NCBI GenBank assembly: GCA_014529385.2
Contig: CM043950.1
Span: forward strand, 80,038,343-80,098,342
DNA: 60,000 nucleotides
From: Adiantum capillus-veneris
Taxonomy: Eukaryota > Streptophyta > Polypodiopsida > Polypodiales > Pteridaceae
Direction: 5' to 3'
Positions 22,462-32,539 of the stretch are shown here, piece by piece (within the stretch, counting starts at the first letter, position 1; each line of letters starts with the position of its first letter). The position numbers and the translations under genes were made by a program. The notes beneath the pieces were generated by a model. That model had not been told where the DNA came from. It did no database searches and worked only from the letters and a program-made list of their open reading frames with translations.

Positions 22462-23323
22462 TGTTGGGAAACAAGCAAACTGGAACATCTCTATAGCGAT
22501 GTCACCCAAGAGCGTTGAAAGAGAATTACAAGACACCAAAAGCTTTGCAAAATCCTTTTGAAACACCACAAGTCCAATAGGAGTAGTCCCCTTGGGAATT
22601 TACTGGCCGTCGCCCACCCAAGAGACTATGTCACATAGGAGCAAAACCCTGTCAAAGCACGGATTTACAACACACGCCGACCAATGCATATGAAGACAAG
22701 AGACTCTCCTTCCACAATCAAACATCACAAACCCACAACTTCACAATCAATTCCACAATTCATAGATACATGCCCTCCGACTCTGTCTACACACAATTTG
22801 CCACTATGCCGCCATAGCCATAACCCTGCAGAGAACTAGTCTTAACCTGATGAGCACAAATCCAATTGGGGCACTTTAAAGCTTGAAAAATGACTGGCGA
22901 GAAATCTAAAGATGACCAAAATTGATTCCATACGCCGCCATGAACAAAATTGACGCAAATAGAAAGCTGTCCCAGCACAACTACACGTAGAGAAGGCTAG
23001 TCGGGGCAAAAAACTGCATCCAAGAGCACCAAGGAGACACAACGAGCTAAAACCTGCAAATTTCTGGAGTTTGGTTGAAGGTTTTCTAAGTTTGTACATG
23101 AGTTTAAGTTATATACAAGTCTCTCTTCAAAAAACTCACTCACGGGCACTTACAGTAGCCCGACAACTGTCACTAGACTAGCGACTTGCAGTGCATGTAC
23201 ATGTGCTTGCTAAAGCAAGCTAAAAAACCCATAAAAAGAAATCCCACACACCCTTTTGACATCGGGCGTCATGTCCGTATATACAAATTTACAAAAAAAG
23301 GGGTGTCAAAAATGCGCCCAACA
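22462..23323 (-). repeat. Element D LTR1 (outer, 3')
   Basis: 862 bp, plus-strand ends TGTTGGGAAAC and GCGCCCAACA. Lacks about 12 bases present in LTR2 and LTR3 near 22885. A TATATAAC box lies on the minus strand near 23105. Confidence 0.9.
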
Positions 23324-23431
23324 TAGTTTGCCAAACCCCCATTCTGCTAGAGCATTCATGCTCAACAGTAGCATAAGAATATTGTAAACTGAAGGTCTTG
23401 AGTTCGATCCTCAGTGGGGGCACCAAAACAC
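23324..23431 (-). mobile_element. 108-bp mini-internal segment with PPT and primer site
   Basis: Contains, on the minus strand, a primer site (23409-23425, TGGTGCCCCCACTGAGG) at one end and the polypurine-like GGGGGTTTGGCAAACTA next to LTR1 at the other, with only about 65 bp between. The left part aligns with the LTR2-side internal end (24305-24365) and the right part with the LTR3-side internal start (25971-26022). They are fused at a shared TGT, so it is an internal-deletion product resembling a TRIM element. Read on the plus strand, the primer-site side looks like the 3' half of a tRNA (AGGTC variable loop, TTGAG stem, TTCGATC loop, CTCAG, CACCA end), but no 5' half exists. Confidence 0.75.
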
Positions 23432-24304
23432 TGTTGGGAAACAAGCAAACTGAAACACCTCTATAGCGATGTCACCCAAGAGCGTTGAAAGAGAACTACA
23501 AGACACCAAAATCTTTGCAAAATCCCTTTTAAACACCACAAGTCCATTAGGAGTAGACCCTTGGGAATTTACTAGCCGTCGCCCACCCATGAGACTATGT
23601 CACACAGTAGCAAAACCCTGTCAAAGCACGGATTTACAGCACACGCCGACCAATGCATATGAAGACAAGGGCCTCCGCTTTCACCATTGAACATCACAAA
23701 ACCACAACTTCAACATCAATTCCACAATTCATAGATACATGCCCTCCGAATCTGTCTACACACAATTTGCCACTAGGCTGCCATAGCCATAACCCTGCAG
23801 AGAACTAGTCGTAACTTGAAGAGCACAACTCCAATTGGGGCACTTAAAATCTTGGAAAAAAGATTGAAAAATGACTGGCGAGAAAGCTGAAGATGACAAA
23901 AATTTATTCCATACGCCGCCATGAGAAAAATTGACGTGAACAGAAAGCTGTCCTAGAACAACTACACGTAGAGAAAGCTAGTCGGGGAAAAAAACTGCAT
24001 CCAAAAGCATCAAGAAGCCACAACGACCCAAAACCTGCAAATTTCTGGAGTTTGGCTGAACTTTTTTTAAGTCTGTACATGAGTTTAAGTTATATAAAAG
24101 TCTCTCTTCAAAAAACTCACTCACAGGCACTTACAGTAGCTCGACAGCTGTCACTAGACTAGCGACTTGCAGTGCATGTACATGTGCTTGCTAAAGCAAG
24201 CTAAAAAACCCACAAAAAGAAATCCCACACACCCTTTTGACATCGGGCGTCATGTTCTTATATACAAATTTACAAAAAACGGGTTGTCAAAAATGCGCCC
24301 AACT
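23432..24304 (-). repeat. Element D LTR2 (middle)
   Basis: Middle LTR, the most divergent of the three. Examples where LTR1 and LTR3 agree against it: GGAAC/GAAAC, ACTGGCCG/ACTAGCCG, CTGATGAG/TTGAAGAG, TCCCAGCAC/TCCTAGAAC. Confidence 0.9.
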
Positions 24305-25424
24305 AAGTTTGCCAAACCCCCAGTCTGCTAGAGCATTCATGCTCAGCAGTAGCATAAGCATATTGTCCACCCGGATCAAAGGGCCATACAACATAAGCAT
24401 AAAAATCATGAAGAAACACCAGCCATATCAATTGTGTCACTCCTAATATTAAAGCACAAAGCATGTGTAGAATCCAAATCCTCGTTAAGCATAAAGTACT
24501 CTCAATAGATACCACATAGAGAGACTCTTTCATTACTAAAGCATGCAAATAAGCCTTTAACATCTCATCCAAAATTCCTTCAATATTCATCTCAGCCATT
24601 TGCATATCCTCATGGGTATCCATCTCATTCTCCCCACACTCCATTAACCATTCATCCAATTCAACTATACCATGCTTGATAGGTAAGACATCTTCTACAC
24701 ATAGCTTCCTATCCTCAGCATAAGGATCAAGCAAGGAATCATCAACCATCTCCACATGAGGCATAGAAAGAGCATCTTCATCACTTTCCATATCTTCTAG
24801 AACCTCAATATTCTCTTCATCAATTAAGGCAGGATCACCCACACCATCATGCACGCTATGAAGCTTCTCATTGATAGGGTCCTCATCAACAACACAAGTA
24901 GTATATTTAGTTTCTTCGTCACTCTTTTGCATACAATCACCCAAAGCAGATACTCCAGAGCCCTCATCATACACATCACCCTCTTTGTCATTTTTATCCT
25001 CCTTGACCTCCATCAAGTGATCATTGACTACTTCATCTACACAAAGAGAACTCCCAAGAGTCACATTTGTATCACAAACACACTCCTCTTCATTAGAACA
25101 TACATTACAAGCATCAGCCATGTGACTTGGATATTCAATATTCTCATTTCCTTGCATTTGAGACTCATTCATGACCATCGTAGCCTTCTTGTCTACATCC
25201 ACCTTACTAGCATCATCATCTTTGACAGGAAGGTTGACATCAAAGCATCTAAACAACAAAGATGGCATACATTGAGCATTCTTCTTGATCTCATTATGCA
25301 TATGACATTCTTCTTTCACATGCTCAAGAGAATGAGAAACATGGAAGTCTTGATTGCATACATTTTCCATATTTATGTCTAAAACATAAGATACATTTGG
25401 CTTCACATCTTCTTGCAATCCAAG
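24305..25424 (-). CDS. Element D acidic second ORF with hydrophobic tail and FDPGG
   Basis: About 370 codons in frame with gag, separated from it by a single TAG at 25425-25427. The first 280 residues are strongly acidic with scattered Cys, without known domain. Residues about 310-345 form a hydrophobic, probably membrane-spanning segment (RIWILHMLCALILGV, IWLVFLH). It ends WPFDPGGQYAY (motif at 24366-24380) and stops at the LTR2 border. Same architecture as elements B and C. Function unknown. The listed ATG at 25418 may be used, or the domain may be reached by readthrough of the TAG. Confidence 0.65.
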
Positions 25425-25955
25425 CTACCTCACTCTCTCTACCTTCCATTCCTTATGCTTTGCAACCTTTACTGCATCATCAAATGTAAGTGGCCTTTTA
25501 AGCTCAACCTTTAACTGCAAATCAACCCTCAAACTTTTCATAAATATACACTTCTTAAGCAGAAGAGGACGAACATCAGTGCCCAAAGCAACACACCATC
25601 TCTTCCATAAAGCATTGAACTCCTTGACAAAGGCATCTACGCTTTGACCATCACATTGTACAAGTCCTTCCATGGAGTGCCATACATCCGTTGGGTCTTC
25701 TACCTTCTTGAACTTCTCAAGAAAATCCTTCTTTAATGCATCATAAGTCATCACCAATGGAGGTTTAGATGATTTCGGCCAAAACTCATACTCATCATAC
25801 CATATTCTTGCATCCTCTTTCAAGCAAAAGAATAAAATCTTGAGCATAATCATTGGATCTTTATTATTTGCGATCAAACAAGCAAATTCAAATTTCTCAA
25901 TGATGTCCTTAACATCTTCATCTACATGACCATAAAACTTTGGAAAATCTACCAT
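25425..25955 (-). CDS. Element D Gag
   Basis: Retrotrans_gag-type protein: DFPKFYGHVDEDVKDIIEKF, LKEDARIWYDEY, FLEKFKKVEDPTDVWHSMEGL, GQSVDAFVKEFNALW, then a basic end. Undisrupted from the ATG at 25955, chosen because upstream ATGs lie in LTR3. Ends at TAG 25425, directly followed in frame by the acidic domain. No zinc knuckle and no protease follow. Confidence 0.8.
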   Translation of the reverse strand: MVDFPKFYGHVDEDVKDIIEKFEFACLIANNKDPMIMLKILFFCLKEDARIWYDEYEFWPKSSKPPLVMTYDALKKDFLEKFKKVEDPTDVWHSMEGLVQCDGQSVDAFVKEFNALWKRWCVALGTDVRPLLLKKCIFMKSLRVDLQLKVELKRPLTFDDAVKVAKHKEWKVERVR

Positions 25956-25998
25956 CACGTCAATCAAACCTGTAAATTGAAGGTCATTTGAAGCGATT

Positions 25999-26016
25999 CC
26001 TCGGTGGGGGGCACCA
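25999..26016 (-). other. Element D primer-binding site
   Basis: TGGTGCCCCCCACCGAGG on the element strand, six bases from the end of LTR3. One base longer than the C-type site and with one change; likely the same primer tRNA. Confidence 0.7.
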
Positions 26017-26022
26017 AAACAC

Positions 26023-26889
26023 TGTTGGGAAACAAGCAAACTGGAACACCTCTATAGCGATGTCACCCAAGAGCGTTGAAAGAGAATTACAAGACACCAA
26101 AAACTTTTCAAAATCCTTTTGAAACACCACAAGTCCAATAGGAGTAGTCCCCTTGGGAATTTACTGGCCGTCGCCCACACAAGAGACTATGTCACATAGG
26201 AGCAAAACCCTGTTAAAGCACAGATTCACAGCACACGCCGACCAATGCATATGAATACAAGAGCCTCTCCTTCCACAATCAAAAATCACAAACCCACAAC
26301 TTCAACATCAATTCCACAATTCATAGATACATGCCCTTCGAATCTGTCTACACACAATTTGCCACTATGCTGCCATAGCCATAACCCTGCAGAGAACTAG
26401 TCGTAACCTGATGAGCACAACTCCAATTGGGGCACTTTAAAGCTTGAGAGAAAGCTTGAAACATTACTGGCGATAAATCTAAAGATGACCGAAATTGATT
26501 CCATACGCGGCCATGAGCAAAATTGACGCAAACAGAAAGCTGTCCCAGCACAACTACACGTAGAGAAGGCTAATCGAGGCAAAAAACTGCATCCAAAAGC
26601 ATCAAGAAGCCACAACAACCCAAAACCTGCAAATTTCTGGAGTTTGGCTGAACTTTTTTTAAGTTTGTACATGAGTTTAAGTTATATACAAGTCTCTCTT
26701 CAAATAACTCACTCACGGGCACTTACAGTAGCCCGATAGCTGTCACTAGACTAGCGACTTGCAGTGCATGTACATGTGATTCAAGCTAAAAAAACCACAA
26801 AAAGAAAGCCCACACACCCTTTTGACATCAGGTGTCATGTCAGTATATACAAATTTACAAAAAAAGGGGTGTCAAAAATGCGCCCAACA
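26023..26889 (-). repeat. Element D LTR3 (outer, 5')
   Basis: 867 bp, 5' LTR of the composite in minus orientation, ending GCGCCCAACA at 26889 next to ACGT. Confidence 0.9.
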
Positions 26890-27587
26890 ACGTCTCATTG
26901 GTGTAGATTTTTTGGTTGAGGCAATAACGATCACAAACTCATGCTACAATGCTTGGCCACCACTATTCTAGTATGATTTTGGTACCCAATATGTAAAATG
27001 AGAAATATTTGGATTTGGATTTGGGATCAATTTGGTATATCATGATTTCTTGTTACAAAACTGTTTATGAAATTAGACTTCATCTTTATGAGAATTGATT
27101 TACTAAATGATGAGCCATGTGACCAATGATATCTCGATACATCACAATATGACATATACTACTTATTCTAGTGATATGGGATACTTGAATATGTAGAATG
27201 TGGATGGCAATGGGCATAAGAAATGTTGTTAAATTTTATTAGTTTTTCTTTCAGCATGTGATACTCGCGGCACATGATACTAACCATTATTTTGACAAGT
27301 ATGGTTTTAGACTCTTATCTTCGCACAACTGAGGATAATTTCTATGTTTATTCTTCTCTCTTCTCTCTCGCCATATTCAGTAACAAAATCATACTAGAGA
27401 TAGTGGTGGCCAGCCATTGCAATGGGTTTGTGATCAATATTGCCTCAACCAAAAAAAACTACAGCAATGAGTTGTGATGGCTAAATCAGCCAATCTACAC
27501 TAGTGTTCCCTAACCAAGTAGATTTACATTTATTTTGTTGTGGCCTATATCGGTGGATTTGTACTAGGTATAAAATTTTACAAAGCT

Positions 27588-28474
27588 TGTAACAGGACTT
27601 GATTTTGAAGTGTTTTAGCAATAAATTTTGTTTTTCTAGGAAGTTTTGGTCGTTTTAAAGTTGGTCCACTGTGTAGAAGGATGTGTGGATTGTTTTCGTC
27701 CAATAAATTTTTTTGATCCAGAAGGCACTTTCTAGGTCATTTTTGAAGGTGTTAACGTGAGATTTTGGAAAAGTGATGTATGAAGTGATTGAAGCCTGTG
27801 TTATAAGGAACAACTTTGGTTCTCTGAGTCTTTAGATATTTTGATGTTTCGATGCTCGTTGAGGCCCAAAGATTAAGGAAGAAGTGAGATTTGCTGTTTT
27901 TGCATCATTTTTGTAGAAAATGCTGTTTTGCAAGTTGATTTTTAGCAAATCAGTGCAGACTATGGAAATTTTCCATCACATAGCCGTTGAAGAGCACAAT
28001 GAGAGCAACAAGATTGTGTGAGACAAACTTGGGCTGTTTTGGCTCCGTTTGGGAGTTATCTAACATTTACGGATCGCTTCGCGATCAAGTTCCTATCTTA
28101 TTCTTGCAGGTATAATTGGAGCGAAATTCGAGTCGACTGAACGCCAAAAATAGAAAAGCGGCTATTTTGAGAGGTCGCATGCTTTTCGAGGAAAAGAAGG
28201 AAAAGAAAGACTGGTGGTGCGTTTTGGGGATCATTCACAGATCTCCTCTTCTCCAAGTGCAAGCGGACTGAAGCTCGGGGGTGGTTGGGACTGAAGCTGC
28301 ATGCAAGCAGACTGAAGCTCGGGGGTGGTTGGGAGGTTCGAGCTCCGTACATCAGAGTGCGCCCATATATTTTATTGCTCCTCTGTCGTATCAAAACTCT
28401 GCAAAATTCCATCAATACAAAGATCTCTTTCTCTATCTTTTGCTGTGTATCTCTATTATTCTGTTCCTGTGACA
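27588..28474 (+). repeat. Solo LTR inside the foldback arm
   Basis: 887 bp starting TGTAACAGGA and ending TTCCTGTGACA, i.e. TG...CA with imperfect 10-bp inverted ends. Flanks AAGCT (27583-27587) and AATCT (28475-28479) fit a 5-bp duplication with one later change: the matching position in the left arm also reads AATCT. The interior has no coding capacity, and the 3' part (CATCAATACAAAGATC and CTCTTTC) looks like plant LTR transcribed sequence. Orientation is inferred from that. Confidence 0.65.
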
Positions 28475-28823
28475 AATCTATAGTTTATTGGTGTGCTTCT
28501 TAATTTAGAAAATTTACACTCATGCTGCCTACATTAGTAGATCTACACTTCTAACTAGTGTTTTCTAGATTGGTAGATCTACACCAAGATAAGCATTTAC
28601 ACAATGCTTAAATCGGCTAATCTACCTATATGTGAGCCATTGACTAGACAAGGTATAATAAAACACAAAATATTTATTACTTGTTTGGTATCAAATAGTA
28701 TTAGTTGAAATTGTATGTTCCAAATGATCATACCAAATCAACCAAGTTCATGTTAGTGGTTGTATGACAAGCTATGTGAGTGGAGATTACAATTAATGTA
28801 CATACAGTGTCATAGCATTAGAA

Positions 28824-29214
28824 ATAGTTGAATTTACACTTTAAAACACAATGAAAATAATTAAAGGGGCTTCTCTTTTTAAAGTGTTTGATGTTACTCT
28901 TGCTTATTGCAAAGTTTCCTGCATATGAAAATATTTGCAAAGAGAGTCACTTAAAAGACATTAGATATAAAACGCATTAATTTATCAACCCTAAATTGGG
29001 GGATTGTCATATAGAGAGTGCGGGAAAGCAGGAGATCTTAAGATAAGTACAAAAGTAGAGTAAACAATCGGGTGGTGCATTATATATTCATGGTATATGG
29101 GTCTCAAGATTATACATAGAGATAGCTTACTTATTAGAAATAATTTAAATTATCTTGCTATGTATACCACCAAAATTCATTCAAAAATTTCATACCTAGA
29201 GGGTTTTTTATATG
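28824..29214. other. AT-rich spacer
   Basis: Nothing recognised between the inverted-repeat element and the tandem duplication. Confidence 0.5.
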
Positions 29215-30180
29215 ATGGTATTGTATTTATGCATAGTCCAAGCTTGGTCCTACTTCTCCACCTATCAATTGTACTAAATATCATATTGCAATTCATAAAC
29301 CACCAGATCTACATAGCTAACAAATTCCCAATGCAAGTAACCAAGATATACATGAATATTGAGAGATAGAGTGCAAGAGTGAGAGAGAGCATGTGCAAGT
29401 GTACCTCTGAGAGTGGAGTGTTGTATCAGCACAGTGGACAAAGAGAAGATAAGAGAAGAGAAAATAATAGACACAGGCATTGGGTGCAATCTCCTTGCAT
29501 GCAAGAGTGAGCATTTTCCTCTTGCACGTATTTATTTTTAGATTTCTTGAGCGTTCAAAATAAATACACATTGGCTAGTTGAACATAAATGGTCGAAGCT
29601 CATAAAGAATACTTGAATAATAAAAACTATATATATATATATATATATAATGTACTTTTGCATAGCCCATAGATAAGTCCTACTTTTTCTACCTATCAAT
29701 TTATAGTGAGAAGTAGAAAAGGCATGACAAAATATCAAAGATAGCATATGGTAAGCAATAAATTGATAAATCTACATTCTTGGAGAACTCCCCAAGTATG
29801 TAATCAAGCTATACAGAAACAAAGAGAGATAGAGAGCAAGAAAAAGTACATGCAAGTGTACCTCTTGGAGCAGAGTGCTACACTGATACATTGAGAGAGA
29901 AGAGAGAAGAATAGACACAGGCACTTTGGTGCAATCTCCCCCATGCAAGAGAGAGAATTTTCCTCTTGCACATCTTTCTTTAAAGACTTCTTGAATGCTC
30001 AAAAGGAATACACATTGACCGTCCCGAGATAGATGGACATAGCTCATAAAAAGCACTTGAATAATAAAATATACATGAAGGTGATGAACTTTTTCATAGT
30101 TCCCCGACTCGATCCTACTTTTCCCAGTGTCAATTTGTAGTAAATACCAATATATCAATCTCCATCACAAAATATTCTCT
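29215..30180. repeat. Tandem duplication, period about 430 bp, 2.2 units
   Basis: The marker GCATAG...GTCCTAC (or GATCCTAC) occurs at about 29231, 29659 and 30097. Shared blocks in the first two units include GCAAGTGTACCTCT, GACACAGGCA, TTTTCCTCTTGCAC and CACTTGAATAATAAAA-like ends. An (AT)n run separates units 1 and 2 at about 29631-29649. No gene. Confidence 0.75.
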
Positions 30181-30184
30181 ACAG

Positions 30185-30580
30185 TTTATCAGAAAATTGG
30201 CGAGTTGACAAGTTGCACACATCTTGCAGCTTTATTTTGATAGCTCGGATACTTGATGAGCCATGCATCCCATTGTTTATTGGTTGCAATTGCAATCAAC
30301 TCAGGCTTCACTTCCAGTGCAAGATGGCAAGAACATAGTATGCGGTAGCGTTTAACCTTGTCGCACAAAATATATGTATCGATTTTTTGGGCGACTTCCT
30401 TAAAAAAAGAGCATACAAAATTTTATTCTCTTTGATAAATTTTACCACATGGTTTGTATCTTAGTTGAGTTTTCTATATGGCACCCAAATAATATCTAGA
30501 TACTTGCCTTGAATAGCCTTTCATGTAGCCTTATAATTGGACACATTATCTGTGACAATAGTAGTCACATACTTTGGCTG
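30185..30580 (-). pseudogene. hAT-type (DUF659-like) transposase remnant
   Basis: On the minus strand VTTIVTDNVSNYKAT, a stop, then KAIQGKYLDIIWVPYR resembles the VVTDNAxNY...WTPCAAH block of hAT/DUF659 proteins. Further on, ATNKQWDAWLIKYP and CVQLVNSPIF fit the later hAT region. Several stops and frameshifts are present. Identified by eye from short motifs only. Confidence 0.5.
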
Positions 30581-30720
30581 GCCCATATGCCCTTGCTATT
30601 GCACGCTCATACACCCTTGTTGGATAGTCACTCATCTTCTCTTTCAATGAGGGGTCTACAAGTGATATTAGTAAATGATAATCAATTGGACACCTTGATG
30701 ATTACCAAATTTATTTGAGA

Positions 30721-31479
30721 TACGGACATGAAGTTCTTGCACTCCATCTTATATCTTTAAGCGATTATCTATCTACAATGAAAGCATGTATATACTCTCA
30801 CACAATATGATAGATGTTGCAATCCAAATAAATATGATTAAATATCAATATCTTTGGGTATGTTTTTAATAAATTCTAATTCTAGTGAGAGCATAGTGTG
30901 AATGGCTCTACATAGGATCAAAATGTCTACCTACCTATGTTCACTTTGAAGTGAAATAATCTCTCTACATCAAAACTGAACACTAAACTAAGTAAAACTA
31001 ATCTCTGTTATGTTATATTTTGCAAATTGCATTGATTACCTCATGTGAGAGTACACTCTCAATACAACGTCAATACCCTAAATTATTTGACTAATTCACT
31101 TCTAACTGTTAGTTATCTAAACACATGGCAAGTGACTTCTATAAACACACATTGTCCATAGAGTGAGAGACTAGGCTCAACACAACATATTAGGCTTATA
31201 CTAATCCGAAAAAATGTGAAAAAATTCAATTTAAACTATTTTTTTATCAAAATTAATTTTTAAACTATTTCGTTAATTTGTAAGCTATTTCTAAAAAGTC
31301 AAAGAATTTGTTTTATTTGCTTCAAATGTGAATTACTTGCTCAAGTGGCAAATGTTCCAAATGAGCACTGTTGCCACTTTTTATACTATTGCTTTTGACT
31401 GAAAATATTTTTGTTCAAAAAACTAAGAAGCTATGTAGAACCCTGTCTTTGGTGACATGGCACTTTATAGAACAGACAT
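30721..31479. other. AT-rich non-coding stretch
   Basis: No gene or repeat structure recognised. Confidence 0.4.
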
Positions 31480-32460
31480 ATAATATGGAAGAATGAATAA
31501 TACATCTATTATTTGCATATTATCCATCTTTTGAATAAAAAATAATGCTACCTATATGACATTACGAAATGATCATCTCAATCATTACAAATCAAGATGA
31601 AAGAACCACATGATATAATAAATAAACTCTAGAATAATAATCAATGCAGTCATAACAAGTCATTATAGAATAACACCATGGTATAGTAAAGAGGCAAGTC
31701 CATAGAGTAAGAAATCAACATGGGTCAACTCCATGAAACAACTCCATAGAATAAAACCAAATTGATCATAGTACATTATCATAACTAAATTCATGAGAGT
31801 GATAGCAGATAATTGTGAATCAACACCATGCTAACATTGTAAAGAAAATTATAAAACAAAATAAATCTCAATTAAAGTAAAACACCATCATTTGAATCAT
31901 GAAAATGCATCATGTCCTCATGGAACAACTCTTCAATATTAAAGACTAAATGTAATCATCATGGAACTGCATCATGACATCATGAAAAAACTCCGTAAAA
32001 TAATTATCATGAAAGTGTCATCATGGCATCATGGGGCAACTCTAATCATCATGGAAATACATCTTGGCCTCATGAAAAATATTCATGGAATAATATTCAT
32101 CTTAGTAACAAAAGATCAGTAACAAACAATTTGTAACCATAATGGTATCATGGAGCAACTCTTTAATCGATAGGAATGATTTGTAATCATCATAGAAATT
32201 CATGATAGCATCATGAAAACACTCTATGGAATAATAGCCATCTCAGTAAGAAACGATCAATACAAATGATACGTAATCATGATGGCCTCATGGAATAATA
32301 ACCATGTCAATAGCAGATGACCGGTAGGAATGATTTATAGTCATCATGACATCATGGAATAACTCCATGGAATAATGACCATGTTAATAACAAATGATCA
32401 TACAAACTCATTATGAGTAAAAGCCATAAATATTTGATGTTTGCATTAAAAAACAAATTA
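31480..32460. repeat. Degenerate CATCATGG-type array
   Basis: Loose repeats of about 100-120 bp sharing TAATCATCATGG, GCATCATGA, ATGGAATAAT, CCATNTNAATAAC and AATGATCNGTA. Spacing is irregular and units are strongly diverged. No coding capacity. Confidence 0.55.
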
Positions 32461-32539
32461 TCAAAACTGTTGAGCTTATATGTGAAGCTACTCAATATAT
32501 AGCTTCTCTATATATGGCACCCAAGTCCCCTCTATATAC

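Larger units (their letters stand above)
22462..26889 (-). mobile_element. Composite LTR retroelement D with three LTRs
   Basis: On the minus strand: LTR3 (26023-26889), primer site, gag, acidic ORF, LTR2 (23432-24304), a 108-bp mini-internal segment, and LTR1 (22462-23323). The outer ends TGTTGGG...CCCAACA are flanked by ACGT at 22458-22461 and 26890-26893, and the flanks rejoin the left arm of the foldback element. So the three-LTR structure entered as one unit. LTR1 and LTR3 share many bases against LTR2, as expected if the outer LTRs were made together at reverse transcription. Confidence 0.85.
22029..28823. mobile_element. Foldback/MULE-like element with long inverted repeats
   Basis: The left arm is 22029-22461 continuing at 26894-about 27010. 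The right arm is about 27360-27587 continuing at 28480-28823. The arms are reverse complements: TTCTAATG at 22029 pairs with CATTAGAA ending at 28823, ACCAATAAACTATAG with CTATAGTTTATTGG, and TGGTTGAGGCAATA with TATTGCCTCAACC. Removing the two retroelement insertions leaves an element of about 1.5 kb with arms of about 550-590 bp and a loop of about 350 bp without coding capacity. Exact ends and target duplication could not be fixed. A MULE relative is possible but unproven. Confidence 0.7.

Noticed and set aside
23381-23425. A tRNA gene
   Set aside because: Only the 3' half (variable loop, T-arm, acceptor end with genomically encoded CCA) is seen. The acceptor 5' strand and D-arm are lacking and it sits at a retroelement primer site.
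28098-28475. A minus-strand 125-codon frame
   Set aside because: It lies within the solo LTR and has no recognised domain.
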